Assembly (NCBI GenBank): GCA_016711085.1
Contig: JADJTR010000007.1
Coordinates: forward strand, 62,001-126,000
DNA from: Phyllobacteriaceae bacterium
GTDB lineage: Bacteria > Pseudomonadota > Alphaproteobacteria > Rhizobiales > Rhizobiaceae
DNA: 64,000 bases
Direction of reading: 5' to 3'
This document shows positions 25,287 to 34,121 of the stretch, piece after piece. A model generated the notes under the pieces. That model was not told the origin of the DNA and searched no databases. It saw only the letters and a list, made by a program, of their open reading frames with translations. Position 1 is the first letter of the stretch; every line of letters begins with the position of its first letter. A program made the translations under genes and the position numbers.

Positions 25287-25696
25287 TGGTAATCGATACG
25301 TCCGCGATCGTTGCAATAGCGCGACTCGAGCCGGAAGCTGCGGCATTCAGCGGGCTGTTGGCCGCGACGCCGGACAAGATCATGGCCATGCCGACCTATC
25401 TGGAGAGCGTGTTCGTGCTTGCCGGACTGGCGCCGAACAAGGGCGTGCCTTTCCTCGAAGGAATCGTCGCCGACGCCGGGATAGAACTTGTGCCATTCGG
25501 CCGGCGCGAACTCGACCTCGCCATCGAAGCGCGTCTGCGATACGGACGGGGCGCGGGACACAAGGCGCGGCTCAATTTCGGCGACTGCTTTTCCTATGCC
25601 CTCGCGAAATCGCGCAATCTCCCGCTTCTGTTCAAGGGCGACGATTTCACCCACACCGACGTCGAGCCGGCCCTTGTGGTCGGAAAGCAGGCATGA
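25286..25696 (+). CDS. vapC: VapC/FitB-type PIN-domain toxin ribonuclease
   Basis: 136 residues. PIN-domain Mg-dependent RNase. Acidic active-site residues visible: VIDTSAIVAI (D4), MPTYLESVFVL (E40), LNFGDCFSYALA (D100) and LLFKGDDFTHTD (D119/D120). All four are intact, so the toxin looks functional. ATG 25286 overlaps the antitoxin stop; GTG 25283 is an alternative. The likely target is tRNA or other RNA, as in other VapC proteins. The pair interrupts the conserved ubiB-coaBC adjacency, a sign of acquisition, though its GC content matches the host. Confidence 0.88.
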   Translation: MVIDTSAIVAIARLEPEAAAFSGLLAATPDKIMAMPTYLESVFVLAGLAPNKGVPFLEGIVADAGIELVPFGRRELDLAIEARLRYGRGAGHKARLNFGDCFSYALAKSRNLPLLFKGDDFTHTDVEPALVVGKQA

Positions 25697-25712
25697 TCGG
25701 GACATTGAAACC

Positions 25713-26948
25713 ATGACCCTCTCCGCCAAGCGCATCCTGCTCGTCATTGCCGGCGGCGTCGCCGCCTACAAGGCGCTCGACCTCATCCGCCGGCTGAAGG
25801 AGCGTGGCGCAAGCGTGCGCGTGGCGATGACGGCCGCGGCGCAGGAATTCGTCGCGCCGCTTTCGGCCGGGGCGCTCGCCGGCGGCAAGGTCTACACTGA
25901 TCTCTTCGACCGCGAGGACGAGCACGATGTCGGCCACATCAGGCTGGCGCGCGACAATGATCTGATCATCGTGGCGCCGGCGACCGCTGACCTGATGGCG
26001 AAGATGGCGCACGGGCTGGCGAACGATCTCGCCAGCGCCGTGCTGCTGGCCGCGAAAACGAAAATCCTCGTTGCGCCGGCGATGAACCCGGCGATGTGGT
26101 CTCACCCGGCGACGCAGCGCAACGCCGCGACGCTGAAACGCGACGGCGTTGATTTTATCGGACCCAACGCCGGCGAAATGGCCGAAGCGGGCGAGGCGGG
26201 AACGGGGCGCATGGCCGAACCGCTGGAGATCGTCGCGGCGGCTGAAGCGCTGCTCGACGCGTCGCCGAAGCCGCTTTCCGGGCGGACGATCCTCGTCACC
26301 TCGGGGCCGACGCACGAGCCGATCGACCCGGTGCGCTACATCGCCAACCGCTCGTCCGGCAAACAGGGTCACGCCATCGCGGCCGCGCTCGCCCGCCTCG
26401 GCGCGACGGTGAAGCTCGTCTCCGGACCGGTGACGATCCCGGACCCGGCCGGTGTGGAAACCGTGCATATCGAAACGGCGCGGCAGATGCTCGACGCCTC
26501 TTTGGCCGCCCTGCCCCTCGACGCGGCGGTAATGGTCGCCGCCGTCGCCGATTGGCGGCCGGAAACGGAAGCGAACGAAAAGATCAAGAAGAAGGCGGGC
26601 GAAGGCGCGCCGGCGCTGAGCCTGACCGAAAACCCCGACATCCTCGCTGCGATCGGCCATCACGCGAACAGGCCGCGCCTGGTCGTCGGCTTCGCGGCGG
26701 AGACGACCGACATCGTCGCCAACGGTCAGGCCAAGCTGAAGAAAAAAGGCGCGGACCTGATCGTCGCCAACGACGTTTCGCCCGACAGCGGCATTGGCGG
26801 GGCCGGCGGCGTCATGGGCGGCGCGCGCAACCGCGTGCGCATCCTCTCGGGCGACGGCGTGGACGAGTGGCCGGAAATGGACAAGGACGAGGTCGCCCGC
26901 CGCCTCGCCGGCCTGATCGCGCGGATGCTGGAGACGGTGACGGTCTGA
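25713..26948 (+). CDS. coaBC: Bifunctional phosphopantothenoylcysteine decarboxylase / phosphopantothenate-cysteine ligase
   Basis: 411 residues, coenzyme A synthesis. N-terminal CoaC flavoprotein (about 1-180): ILLVIAGGVAAYKALDLIRRL, HIRLARDNDLIIVAPATA (catalytic His) and the PAMNPAMW substrate motif. C-terminal CoaB (about 190-411): LVTSGPTHEPIDPVRYIANRSSGKQGHAIA, DAAVMVAAVADWRP, and KLKKKGADLIVANDV for CTP and substrate binding. Length is normal. It is 16 bp after the toxin gene and ends exactly where the convergent glutamine amidotransferase gene ends. Confidence 0.94.
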   Translation: MTLSAKRILLVIAGGVAAYKALDLIRRLKERGASVRVAMTAAAQEFVAPLSAGALAGGKVYTDLFDREDEHDVGHIRLARDNDLIIVAPATADLMAKMAHGLANDLASAVLLAAKTKILVAPAMNPAMWSHPATQRNAATLKRDGVDFIGPNAGEMAEAGEAGTGRMAEPLEIVAAAEALLDASPKPLSGRTILVTSGPTHEPIDPVRYIANRSSGKQGHAIAAALARLGATVKLVSGPVTIPDPAGVETVHIETARQMLDASLAALPLDAAVMVAAVADWRPETEANEKIKKKAGEGAPALSLTENPDILAAIGHHANRPRLVVGFAAETTDIVANGQAKLKKKGADLIVANDVSPDSGIGGAGGVMGGARNRVRILSGDGVDEWPEMDKDEVARRLAGLIARMLETVTV

Positions 26949-27743
26949 TCAGCCGGTCAACGCCAGGGTCGATTCCAGCGGATCGAAGCGGCGCACCGAG
27001 GCGCCGCGCTCATTGACGGCGATGAAGCACTGGGCCGGCACGGCGCGCCAGTCTTTCTCGGCGTGCTCGAAAGGCTCCGACACCAGCGCCACGCCGGCCT
27101 CGCTCTCGCCGATGAACAGGCTCGGCGCGTCGCCATCATTGGCGTAGCGCAGGCCGTAGAGCGTCTGCCCCTCGGAAAAGGCGCAGGAGAGGCGGATCGA
27201 CGCCCTGACGCCGATGACCGCGGCTTCCTCGGCGACGAGAGCGACGACGGCCGACAGCGCACCGGCGGGATCGCGGGTGAGCCCCATCTGCACGGCGAGC
27301 AGGAACAGCAACTCGGAGTCGGTCGCGCCTTCGCGGCGCTGGTAGAGCATGTTGGAGAGATGGCTTTCGAGACGGCGCTCAAGCCGGGCGAATTCGCCGA
27401 CATGGCCGTTGTGCATGAACGACCAGCGGCCATTGACGAAGGGATGGCAGTTTTCCCGCGCCGTCGCGCCATGGGTCGAGGCGCGCACATGGGCGAGGAA
27501 CAAGGGCGAACGGATCTGGCCGGCGAGGCTTTTCAGATTGCGGTCGGACCAGGCCGGCAGGATGTCGCGGTAGAGGCCCGGCTCGGCGCGCTCGCCATAC
27601 CAGGCAACGCCGAAACCGTCGCCATGGGTGGGACTCGCCGCATGTTTGGACCCGTTCGACTGGGCGATCAGAGAATGCTTCGGCCGGGCGATGATCTCTT
27701 CGAGAAAAACCGGCTTGCCGCGCCACGCCGCCCAACGACACAT
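26949..27743 (-). CDS. Class II glutamine amidotransferase (YafJ/EgtC-like)
   Basis: 264 residues. N-terminal nucleophile hydrolase: C2 directly after Met (MCRWAAWRG) should be the catalytic cysteine. HGDGFGVAWYG, RASTHGATARENCHPF and FMHNGHVGEF are the glutamine-site motifs of this single-domain family. There is no synthetase partner beside it, so the acceptor substrate is unknown. A CtrA-type box and a 7-bp hairpin (27761-27781) lie in its upstream region. Confidence 0.83.
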   Translation of the reverse strand: MCRWAAWRGKPVFLEEIIARPKHSLIAQSNGSKHAASPTHGDGFGVAWYGERAEPGLYRDILPAWSDRNLKSLAGQIRSPLFLAHVRASTHGATARENCHPFVNGRWSFMHNGHVGEFARLERRLESHLSNMLYQRREGATDSELLFLLAVQMGLTRDPAGALSAVVALVAEEAAVIGVRASIRLSCAFSEGQTLYGLRYANDGDAPSLFIGESEAGVALVSEPFEHAEKDWRAVPAQCFIAVNERGASVRRFDPLESTLALTG

Positions 27744-27808
27744 GATCGATCCCGTCCGCCGCGCCACGATAATGGTGGCGCTTTCCGACCGTCATGTTGC
27801 GTCAATCA

Positions 27809-27829
27809 TGGTTAATCGCGGATTAACCA
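27809..27829. promoter_or_regulatory. Perfect palindrome containing a CtrA box
   Basis: Arms TGGTTAATC (27809-27817) and GATTAACCA (27821-27829) flank GCG. Inside lies TTAA-N7-TTAAC, the full CtrA consensus spacing. It is 66 bp upstream of the glutamine amidotransferase start and 42 bp beyond the grpE stop, so it can serve only the former as a promoter element. Confidence 0.45.
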
Positions 27830-27870
27830 ATTGCGGCCGTTTCAGGGAATTTCGGATTGCGGCGCCAGCC

Positions 27871-28461
27871 TCACGCGTCGGCCGCGGCCTCGCCATCGAC
27901 CGGTCCGGGTTCGGCGGCGGCTTTCGGCCCGCCCTTCGACACGCCGACCATGGCCGGGCGCAACATGCGCTCGCCAATGACGTAGCCGTCCTGGGCGACG
28001 TGGATGACGGTGTTGGCGGGTCTGGATTCGTCCGGCGCCTCGAACATCGCCTGATGGTAATTCGGGTCGAAGCGCTCGCCGAGCGGCGTCAGCTTCTTGA
28101 CCCCATGGCGCTCCAGCGTGGCGACGAGCGAGCGCTGGGTCAGGTCGACGCCCTCCGACAAGGCCGCCACGGCCGGATCGGCGGCGGCGGCTTCGGACGG
28201 CACGGCGTCGAGGGCGCGCTTCAGATTGTCGGCGACGGTCAGCATGTCGCGGGCGAAATTGGCGATGGCGTAGGAGCGGGCGTCGTGGACATCGCGCGAG
28301 GTGCGGCGGCGCAGATTCTCCATCTCGGCGGCGAGACGCAACAGCCTGTCCTTCAGCTCGGCATTCTCGGCCGCCAGCGCTTCGGCCGGATCGACCGGCG
28401 CGGCCTCGGCCGGGATTTCCGGATTGTCGGTGTTTTCAACGTCATTCGGTTCGGCGGTCAT
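27871..28461 (-). CDS. grpE: Nucleotide exchange factor GrpE
   Basis: 196 residues. Releases ADP from DnaK. An acidic N-terminus is followed by the long coiled coil AEALAAENAELKDRLLRLAAEMENLRRRTSRD, the NFARDMLTVADNLKRAL helices and the beta-wing (FDPNYHQAMFEAPDE, VIHVAQDGYVIGERMLRPAMVGVSKG). ATG 28461 fits the family start. It follows hrcA on the same strand after 79 bp, the usual order in rhizobia. Confidence 0.94.
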   Translation of the reverse strand: MTAEPNDVENTDNPEIPAEAAPVDPAEALAAENAELKDRLLRLAAEMENLRRRTSRDVHDARSYAIANFARDMLTVADNLKRALDAVPSEAAAADPAVAALSEGVDLTQRSLVATLERHGVKKLTPLGERFDPNYHQAMFEAPDESRPANTVIHVAQDGYVIGERMLRPAMVGVSKGGPKAAAEPGPVDGEAAADA

Positions 28462-28540
28462 GCCAAATTCCCGTCGCATCTGTCGTGGGTGGGAAAACTT
28501 TCCCCGATATCGAGGCTCGCACCACGAAAATCAAGGGGGC

Positions 28541-29629
28541 TTACGACTTGAGGAAGCGCGAGACGACCTGCGCGGTATAGTCGACCATCGGCACGATGCG
28601 GGCATAGTTGAGCCGGGTCGGGCCGATGACGCCGAGCGCGCCGACGATTTTGGCGTTGGCGTCGCGCCACGGCGCGACGACGAGCGACGAGCCCGACATG
28701 GAAAACAGGCGGTTTTCCGAGCCGATGAAAATGCGCACGCCCTCGCCGCCCTCGGCCAGTTCGAGCAATTGCACGGCGCCGTCGCGCGTTTCCAGATCGT
28801 CGAAGAGATGCCTCAGCAATTCGATATCGGCCTGTTCGGTGGCCGAGCCGAGCAGGTTGGCGTGGCCGCGCACGATCAGGCGGGCGGGCGTGTCGGCCTC
28901 CGCCCCGGCCCAGACGGCGAGTCCCTTTTCGACGAGGGCCTGCGACAATTCGTCGAGCGCGGTCTTGACCTCGACGCGCAGCCGGTCGATTTCGGCGCGC
29001 GCCTCGGCGAGCGTGCGGCCGCGCAGATGGGCGTTGAGGAAATTGGCCGCCTCCTGCATCTGCGACGCGGTGATGCCGGCCGGCAATTCGATGACCCGGT
29101 TTTCGACGTCTCCCGATTGCGACACCAGAACGACCAAGGCCTTGCGCGGCTCGATCTGGACGAACTCGATGTGCTTCAGCGCCGTTTCGCTTTTCGCCGC
29201 CAGCACTAGACCCGCGCCGCGCGACAGGCCCGACAGCATCTGGCTCGCCTCGGTCAGCACGTGCTCGAGCGACTGGCCTTCGCCCGAGGCGCGGATTTGC
29301 GCCTCGATGGCGTTGCGTTCGGCCTCGGCGACATCGCCGAATTCGAGGAAAGCGTCGACGAAAAAGCGCATGCCGGTCTGGGTCGGCAGCCGTCCGGCCG
29401 AAACATGCGGCGCATAGACGAGGCCCATGTGCTCCAGATCGCTCATGACGTTGCGGATCGTCGCCGGCGACAGCGTCTGCGGCAGGATGCGGGCCAGATT
29501 GCGCGAGCCGAGCGGCTCGCCGTCGCGCATGTAATTCTCGACGATCAGCCGGAAGATTTCGCGCGAGCGCTGGTCGAGCGCGGTCGCGGCGTCGCGGGGA
29601 ATCGGCGGCAGGGTCGAAGCGGCGTTCAT
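28541..29629 (-). CDS. hrcA: Heat-inducible transcription repressor HrcA
   Basis: 362 residues. N-terminal winged helix with LPQTLSPATIRNVMSDLEHMGLVYAPHVSAGRLPT, GAF-like middle, and C-terminal RLNYARIVPMVDYTAQVVSRFL. It represses heat-shock genes by binding CIRCE elements. No CIRCE sequence is visible near hrcA or grpE here, so its targets (probably groESL) lie elsewhere. Divergent from rph with 96 bp between starts. Confidence 0.94.
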   Translation of the reverse strand: MNAASTLPPIPRDAATALDQRSREIFRLIVENYMRDGEPLGSRNLARILPQTLSPATIRNVMSDLEHMGLVYAPHVSAGRLPTQTGMRFFVDAFLEFGDVAEAERNAIEAQIRASGEGQSLEHVLTEASQMLSGLSRGAGLVLAAKSETALKHIEFVQIEPRKALVVLVSQSGDVENRVIELPAGITASQMQEAANFLNAHLRGRTLAEARAEIDRLRVEVKTALDELSQALVEKGLAVWAGAEADTPARLIVRGHANLLGSATEQADIELLRHLFDDLETRDGAVQLLELAEGGEGVRIFIGSENRLFSMSGSSLVVAPWRDANAKIVGALGVIGPTRLNYARIVPMVDYTAQVVSRFLKS

Positions 29630-29725
29630 GGGGTGAAGATACAGGCCGGATCGCCCGGCGCGCAATCGGCCCTTGCGTCGCGCGCGACTGAAGCTAGAAC
29701 ACCCTCAAACCCGAAAGGATGCCCG

Positions 29726-30442
29726 ATGCGCCCCTCCCGCCGCCAACCCGACGAATTGCGCGCCATTTCCTTCGAGCGCGGCGTGTCGAAACACGCCGAA
29801 GGCTCGTGCATGGTCAACTTCGGCGACACGCACGTGCTGTGCACGGCTTCGCTGGAGGAGCGGGTGCCGGGCTGGCTCAGGAATTCCGGCAAGGGCTGGG
29901 TGACGGCGGAATACGGCATGCTGCCGCGCGCCACCGGGGAGCGCATGCGTCGCGAGGCCTCGTCCGGCAAGCAGGGCGGCCGCACGCTGGAAATCCAGCG
30001 GCTGATCGGCCGTTCGCTGCGCGCCGTGACCGACCTGACGGCGATCGGCGAAGTGCAGATCACGGTCGATTGCGACGTCATCCAGGCCGATGGCGGCACG
30101 CGCACGGCGGCGATCACCGGCGGCTGGGTGGCGCTCAACGATTGCCTCGCCTGGATGGAGGCGCGGCGCATGATCGACAAGAAAAAAGCGCTCAAAGACC
30201 ATGTGGCGGCGATTTCGGCCGGCATCCACGAAAACGTCGCCGTGCTCGATCTCGACTATGTCGAGGATTCCTCGGCCGGCACCGACGCCAATTTCGTCAT
30301 GACCGGCTCGGGCGGCATCGTCGAAATCCAGGGCACGGCGGAAGGCGCGCCGTTTTCGGAAGCCGAATTCGCCAATTTGATGGAGCTGGCGCGCAAGGGC
30401 ATCGCCCGGCTGATCGATCTGCAGAAAATGGCGATCGGATGA
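29726..30442 (+). CDS. rph: Ribonuclease PH
   Basis: 238 residues; phosphorolytic 3'-end trimming of tRNA precursors, a hexameric ring. N-terminus MRPSRRQPDELRAISFERGVSKHAEGS, phosphate-binding GERMRREASSGKQGGRT and RLIGRSLRAV, catalytic region CDVIQADGGTRTAAITG, and C-terminal DANFVMTGSGGIVEIQGTAEG. Full length. The next gene starts within its stop codon (ATGA). Confidence 0.95.
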   Translation: MRPSRRQPDELRAISFERGVSKHAEGSCMVNFGDTHVLCTASLEERVPGWLRNSGKGWVTAEYGMLPRATGERMRREASSGKQGGRTLEIQRLIGRSLRAVTDLTAIGEVQITVDCDVIQADGGTRTAAITGGWVALNDCLAWMEARRMIDKKKALKDHVAAISAGIHENVAVLDLDYVEDSSAGTDANFVMTGSGGIVEIQGTAEGAPFSEAEFANLMELARKGIARLIDLQKMAIG

Positions 30443-30855
30443 GCGCGGGACCGGAGCGCATTCTCGAAGCCGCGCTCTATGTCGACGATCTCGACACGGC
30501 CGAAGCCTTCTATGGCGGCGTGCTCGATCTGAAGCGGATCGCCCGGGCCGAGGGACGGCACCTGTTTTTTCGTTGCGGCGAGACGATTCTGTTGCTGTTC
30601 GTGGCGACGGCGACGCGCAAGCCCGCAGGCAATCCGGCAATGCCGGTCCCGCCGCATGGGGCGGAAGGGCCCGGACATTTGTGCTTCGCGGCAAGCGCGG
30701 CCGAAATCGTCGATTGGAAATACCGGCTGGAGGCGGCCGAGGTGACGATCGAGGCGGATTTCCGCTGGCCATCGGGCGGGCGTTCGATCTATTTCCGCGA
30801 TCCGGCCGGCAATTCGCTGGAATTCGCCGAGCCGAAAATCTGGGGCATGGCATGA
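30439..30855 (+). CDS. VOC-family (glyoxalase/bleomycin-resistance fold) protein
   Basis: 138 residues. Two beta-alpha-beta3 modules: ILEAALYVDDLDTAEAFYGGVLDL and HLCFAASAAEIVDWKYRLEAAEVTIE, ending with SIYFRDPAGNSLEFAEP, whose final Glu is a typical VOC metal ligand. Substrate unknown. It is wedged between rph and rdgB with 4-bp overlaps on both sides, so it belongs to that operon. In many rhizobia rph and rdgB are adjacent. Confidence 0.82.
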   Translation: MSAGPERILEAALYVDDLDTAEAFYGGVLDLKRIARAEGRHLFFRCGETILLLFVATATRKPAGNPAMPVPPHGAEGPGHLCFAASAAEIVDWKYRLEAAEVTIEADFRWPSGGRSIYFRDPAGNSLEFAEPKIWGMA

Positions 30856-31505
30856 AGCTGCAACGCGGAACCAGACTGGTCGTCGCCACCCACAACAAAG
30901 GCAAGCTCGCCGAAATCAGCGACCTGATCGGGCCGTTCGGGCTCGACGCCGTTTCGGCTGGCGAACTCGGACTGCCCGAACCGCCGGAAACAGGGTCGAC
31001 TTTCGAAGCGAATGCGTTCGCCAAGGCTTACGCCGCCGCGTCCGCCTCGGGCCTTCAGGCGTTGTCCGACGATTCGGGTCTGTGCGTCGATGCGCTCGGC
31101 GGCGCGCCGGGCGTGCACACGGCCGACTGGGCCGAAAAGCCCGATGGGTCGGGTCGCGATTTCACCATGGCGATGGAAAAGGTCGAGAAGGCGCTTCGGC
31201 AAGAGGGCGCGACGACGCCGGAGCGTCGCGGCGGGCGATTCGTCGCGGTGCTGTGCCTGTGCGCGCCCGACGGGTCGGCGGAATATTTCCGCGGCGAGGT
31301 CGAGGGAACGCTGGTTTGGCCGCCGCGCGGCGACAAGGGTTTCGGTTACGACCCGGTTTTCCTGCCCGATGGATTCACCCAGACATTCGGCGAGATGGCG
31401 GCCGGCGAAAAGCACGGCTGGGAGGCCGGGCGCGGCGATCTCGGGCTGTCGCACCGGGCCCGCGCCTTCGCCAAGTTCGCCCGCGAAAAACTCGGCGCGA
31501 CATGA
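30852..31505 (+). CDS. rdgB: RdgB/HAM1 non-canonical purine NTP pyrophosphatase
   Basis: 217 residues. Hydrolyses dITP, ITP and XTP to monophosphates, preventing their incorporation. Motifs: LVVATHNKGKLAEI (SHNxxK-type substrate loop), ETGSTFEANAFAKA, LSDDSGLCVDALGGAPGV (catalytic Asp), GFGYDPVFLPDG and LSHRARAFAKF. ATG overlaps the VOC stop, and its own stop overlaps the hemW start (ATGA). Confidence 0.94.
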   Translation: MKLQRGTRLVVATHNKGKLAEISDLIGPFGLDAVSAGELGLPEPPETGSTFEANAFAKAYAAASASGLQALSDDSGLCVDALGGAPGVHTADWAEKPDGSGRDFTMAMEKVEKALRQEGATTPERRGGRFVAVLCLCAPDGSAEYFRGEVEGTLVWPPRGDKGFGYDPVFLPDGFTQTFGEMAAGEKHGWEAGRGDLGLSHRARAFAKFAREKLGAT

Positions 31506-32654
31506 CGACCGATCCCGGCTTCGGCGTCTATCTGCACTGGCCGTTCTGTGCGGCCAAATGCCCGTATTGCGACTTCAATTCCCATGTGCGCCATCACGGC
31601 GTCGACCAGGGCCGCTTCGCCAGGGCCTTCGCCGCCGAGCTCGCCCACATGCGCCAACGTACCGGACCGCGCCGCGTCGGCTCGGTTTTCATCGGCGGCG
31701 GCACGCCATCGCTGATGCGTCCCGAAACCGTTGCAACGCTGCTCGACGCCGTGGCGCGGCTATGGACGGTGGAGGCCGGCGCGGAGATCACGCTGGAAGC
31801 CAACCCGTCCTCGGTGGAAGCGGAACGTTTCGCCGGCTATCGCGCCGCCGGCGTCAACCGCCTGTCGCTCGGCGTGCAGGCGCTGAACGACGATGATTTG
31901 CGCTTTCTCGGCCGTCTTGCACGACGTCTCCCAGGCGCTCGACGCCATCGAGCTGGCGCGCCGGACCTTCCCGCGCCTGTCCTTCGACCTGATCTACGCC
32001 CGACCCGGGCAAAGCGAAGACGCGTGGGCGGCGGAACTGAAATTCGCGCTCGCCACCGCCGCCGATCATCTGTCGCTCTACCAATTGACGATCGAGGAGG
32101 GGACGCCGTTTTTCGCCCTTCGCGAATCCGGAAAACTGACGCCGCCGGACATGGAGGCGGCGGCGCGGCTCTATGAACTGACCCAGGCGGTGACGGCGGA
32201 GGCCGGATTGCCGGCCTACGAGATATCCAATCACGCGGTTTACGGCGCGGAAAGCCGGCACAATCTGATTTATTGGCGCTACGGCGAATATGTGGGCGCC
32301 GGTCCGGGCGCGCATGGACGTTTCGTCGAGGACGGCCGACGCCATGTCACCTTCACGGAGAAAACGCCGGAGATATGGCTCGGCAGCGTCGAGTCCTTCG
32401 GCCACGGGGTCATCGGCGGAGAGACGTTGACGCGCCAAGAGGAGGCCGACGAAATGCTGCTGATGGGGCTGCGGCTGAAGGAGGGAATCGATCTTGCCCG
32501 TTACGAAGCATTGGCCGGCCGGCCGCTGGACCGGCGGCGCATGGACATGCTGGCGGGCGAGGCGCTGATCGAACCTGTCGGCAATGCGCGCATCAGGGCG
32601 ACGCCATCGGGCACGCTGGTGCTCGATGCGCTGGTCGCCGATCTGGCGCGCTGA
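31502..32654 (+). pseudogene. hemW: HemW (radical SAM heme chaperone), one-base frameshift
   Basis: ATG 31502 reads FGVYLHWPFCAAKCPYCDFN (CxxxCxxC radical-SAM cluster motif), then FIGGGTPSLM and EANPSSVEAERFAGYRAAGVNRLSLGVQ. At 31917-31919 one extra base shifts the frame. The family sequence LHDVSQALDAIELARRTFPR continues one frame over and runs intact to the stop at 32654 (QLTIEEGTPF, HNLIYWRYGEYVGAGPGAHGR, HemN C-terminal domain). The rest is well conserved, so this is either a very recent mutation or a sequencing error. HemW inserts heme into respiratory enzymes. It is the last gene of the rph operon. Confidence 0.87.
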
Positions 32655-32838
32655 GAAGCCGGACGTTTGCGCGGACGCGTCTCGGCTCCCCAGGGGGTCC
32701 AGACGATGACCAGATCAAGCGAATCAGCGAGCCGGTGCGGCATGGCGGTTCTCCTTGCCGGCGCATTGCGCCCTTCCATCGTGGCGGCATCGCGGCGAGA
32801 AGTTCACGATTTCGCGACTTCGCGCTAAGAAAGAATCC

Positions 32839-33750
32839 ATGATCGACAACAGCGACCCCCGAACCGATGGGCGCGGCTACGGCATTGGCGCCGCGGCGTT
32901 CCGCGCGCCGCCGCTGGAGCCGGCGCTCTATGTCGTGGCGACGCCGATCGGCAATTTGCGCGACGTGACGATCAGGGCGCTGGAAACGCTCGCCGGAGCG
33001 GACATCGTCGCGGCCGAGGATACGCGGGTGACGCGCATCCTGCTCGACCGCTACGCCATCGCGCGAAAGCCGGTCGCCTATCACGACCACAACGCCGAAG
33101 CGGCCGGACCGCGGCTGATCCAGGCGTTGAAAACGGGAAAAAGCGTGGCGCTGGTCTCCGACGCCGGCACGCCGCTGGTGTCCGATCCCGGCTACCGCCT
33201 GGTTGAACAGGCGCTGGCGGCCGGCGTCCGGGTCATCCCGATTCCCGGCGCTTCTGCCGTGCTGTCGGCGCTGGTCGCGACCGGCCTGCCGACCGACGCC
33301 TTCCTTTTCGCCGGCTTTCCGCCGGTGAAAGACGGCGCGCGCCGGTCCCGGTTCGAAGCACTGGCGGCGACCCCGGCGACGCTGGTTTTCTACGAATCGC
33401 CGCATCGCCTCGCCGAAAGCCTGGCGGCCCTGGCCGAGGCGCTCGGGCCGGAAAGGCCGGCTGGCGTAGCGCGCGAAATGACCAAGACATTCGAGGAGGT
33501 GCGGCGCGGCACGCTGCGGCATTTGGCTGATCACTATGCGGCGGCGGGAGAGCCGAAAGGCGAGATCGTCATCGTCGTGGCGCCGCCGCCGCCGGCGACA
33601 TTCGCCGCGACCGACATCGACGCCCTGCTCGCCTCACTGGTCGCCGAGATGCCGGCGTCCAGGGCGGCGGCGGAAGCGGCGCGCATGACCGGCCGGCCGA
33701 AGGGCGACCTCTACAAGCGCTTGCTCGAGCTGAAAGGCGGGTCGGCGTGA
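32839..33750 (+). CDS. rsmI: 16S rRNA (cytidine(1402)-2'-O)-methyltransferase
   Basis: 303 residues, SPOUT-independent tetrapyrrole-methylase fold. LYVVATPIGNLRDVTIRALETL, EDTRVTRILLDRY, SDAGTPLVSDPGYRLV and FVFYESPHR-type segments (here LVFYESPHRLAE) are diagnostic. It 2'-O-methylates C1402 in the 16S decoding site. The N-terminal extension of about 25 residues before PALYVVATPIG is common in rhizobia. Its stop overlaps the yraN start (GTGA). The 184 bp between hemW and rsmI hold no recognised gene. Confidence 0.94.
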   Translation: MIDNSDPRTDGRGYGIGAAAFRAPPLEPALYVVATPIGNLRDVTIRALETLAGADIVAAEDTRVTRILLDRYAIARKPVAYHDHNAEAAGPRLIQALKTGKSVALVSDAGTPLVSDPGYRLVEQALAAGVRVIPIPGASAVLSALVATGLPTDAFLFAGFPPVKDGARRSRFEALAATPATLVFYESPHRLAESLAALAEALGPERPAGVAREMTKTFEEVRRGTLRHLADHYAAAGEPKGEIVIVVAPPPPATFAATDIDALLASLVAEMPASRAAAEAARMTGRPKGDLYKRLLELKGGSA

Positions 33751-34121
33751 CCCCGGCTCGCCCCGAGCGGAAAAAGGCGGAGCGCCGCGGCCATGCCGGC
33801 GAACGGCGCGCGGCCCTGGCGCTGATGCTCAAGGGCTTTCGCATCGTCGAGCGCCGCTTCAAGACGCCGCTCGGCGAAATCGACCTGATCGCCCGGCGCG
33901 GCGATCTGGCGCTGATCGTCGAGGTCAAGGCCCGTCCGACGCTGACCGAGGCGATGGAGGCGGTCGGCCCGCAGGCCGAGCGGCGCATCGAGCGCGCCGC
34001 CGATCTGTGGCTGGCGCGCCAGGCGGACCGCGCCCGGCTGTCACTCCGCTTCGACCTGATTGCGGTTCTGCCGCGCCGCTGGCCGGTGCATGTGCCGGCG
34101 GCGTGGATGGCGAGGGGCTAG
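33747..34121 (+). CDS. yraN: UPF0102 (YraN) nuclease-fold protein
   Basis: 124 residues. Endonuclease-like fold with GERRAALALMLKGFRIVERRFKTPLGEIDLIARRGDLALIVEVKAR, which preserves the E...GEID...EVKxR catalytic pattern of Holliday-junction-resolvase-like proteins. The physiological role is not established. GTG start overlaps the rsmI stop. Its TAG stop shares the palindrome CTAG (34118-34121) with the stop of the convergent P450 gene. Confidence 0.9.
   Translation: MTPARPERKKAERRGHAGERRAALALMLKGFRIVERRFKTPLGEIDLIARRGDLALIVEVKARPTLTEAMEAVGPQAERRIERAADLWLARQADRARLSLRFDLIAVLPRRWPVHVPAAWMARG

Noticed and set aside
28462..29725. CIRCE element for HrcA autoregulation
   Set aside because: No TTAGCACTC-N9-GAGTGCTAA-like sequence is present around hrcA or grpE.
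32501..32779. Reverse-strand small gene starting at 32768 with an AAGGAG ribosome site
   Set aside because: The ribosome site is good, but the product (MPHRLADSLDLVIVWTPWGA and onward) is unrecognised and half of the frame is antisense to conserved hemW.
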